Program-made: the position numbers and the translations under genes
Shown here: one piece after another, positions 23,389-23,515 of the stretch
Position numbering within the stretch: the stretch's first letter is position 1
Layout of the letters: each line of letters begins with the position of its first letter
Origin: VBDM01 sp041496705
GTDB taxonomy: Bacteria; Pseudomonadota; Gammaproteobacteria; Burkholderiales; SG8-39
Length of the DNA: 23,515 bases
Direction: 5' to 3'
Assembly (NCBI GenBank): GCA_041496705.1
Contig: JBGQFD010000059.1
Coordinates: 1-23,515 of the forward strand
Notes under the pieces: model-generated
What the model was told of the DNA's origin: nothing
Database searches by the model: none
The model's input: only the letters and a program-made list of their open reading frames with translations

Positions 23389-23515
23389 ATGACTACTGTT
23401 ACTGACTACAAGATTCCCCGCTCGGTGCTGGTCGTCGTGTATACCGCCGATCTGCAGGTGCTGATGATGGAGCGTGCCGGCTGGCAGGGATTCTGGCAGT
23501 CGGTGACCGGGAGCG
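23389..23515 (+). CDS. nudB: Dihydroneopterin triphosphate diphosphatase, Nudix family (start only)
   Basis: NudB removes pyrophosphate from dihydroneopterin triphosphate in folate synthesis. The first 42 residues are present: TDYKIPRSVLVVVYTADLQV, then MMERAGWQGFWQSVTGS, which is the characteristic NudB beginning. The Nudix box itself lies beyond the window. The ATG at 23389 is the natural start. It is divergent from the Rieske gene with an 85-base gap. In many betaproteobacteria nudB lies just after aspS and the barstar-like gene; here about 4.9 kb of minus-strand genes separates them. Confidence 0.9.
   Translation, partial: MTTVTDYKIPRSVLVVVYTADLQVLMMERAGWQGFWQSVTGS

Overview
The window looks like a chromosome segment from a GC-rich betaproteobacterium (Burkholderiales or a relative). 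No rRNA or tRNA is present to fix the taxonomy. The lineage guess rests on GC-rich codon use, a soxYZAX order, and the housekeeping series fmdB - DUF502 - aspS - barstar-like - nudB. I found no tRNA, rRNA, CRISPR array, transposase or integrase.

Layout. (1) 1-2270: the 5' part of uvrA (minus) is divergent from a YajR-like MFS transporter that overlaps ssb. A clean hairpin follows ssb. (2) 2503-5634: an acyl carrier protein and a FabF-type ketosynthase (plus) converge on a PlsC-like acyltransferase and a family-2 glycosyltransferase (minus). (3) 5909-8180: soxY, soxZ, soxA and soxX, thiosulfate-oxidation genes, without soxB. (4) 8285-9382: a FmdB zinc-ribbon protein with internal repeats and a DUF502 membrane protein. 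(5) 9384-16071: an AT-richer exported helical-repeat protein, a flavin-dependent halogenase-like protein, then a tightly overlapping set: COG4648-like membrane protein, LpxL-like acyltransferase, LolA-like carrier and MMPL exporter. (6) 16287-18493: aspS and a barstar-like gene. (7) 18486-21455 (minus): a three-gene set resembling a synthase-dependent exopolysaccharide system. (8) 21456-23303: a decayed duplicate of a Rieske oxygenase 3' end, then the intact Rieske oxygenase gene (minus). (9) 23389-23515: the start of nudB (plus).

How the genes work together. Blocks 2 and 5 carry many of the parts expected of an aryl-polyene/xanthomonadin-type pathway: ACP, ketosynthase, glycosyltransferase, two acyltransferases, LolA-like carrier, MMPL exporter, COG4648 protein and a halogenase-like flavoenzyme. 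They are split by sox and housekeeping genes. The aryl starter enzyme, activating ligase, ketoreductase and dehydratase are not in the window. Block 7 looks like a separate envelope or matrix glycan system. Accessory modules seem to have entered twice into an ancestral DUF502-aspS-barstar-nudB line. The 3' end of the DUF502 gene carries a 33-base fragment matching the inside of the halogenase-like gene (29 of 33 bases), a likely recombination scar. A Rieske relic beside the intact gene is further evidence of rearrangement.
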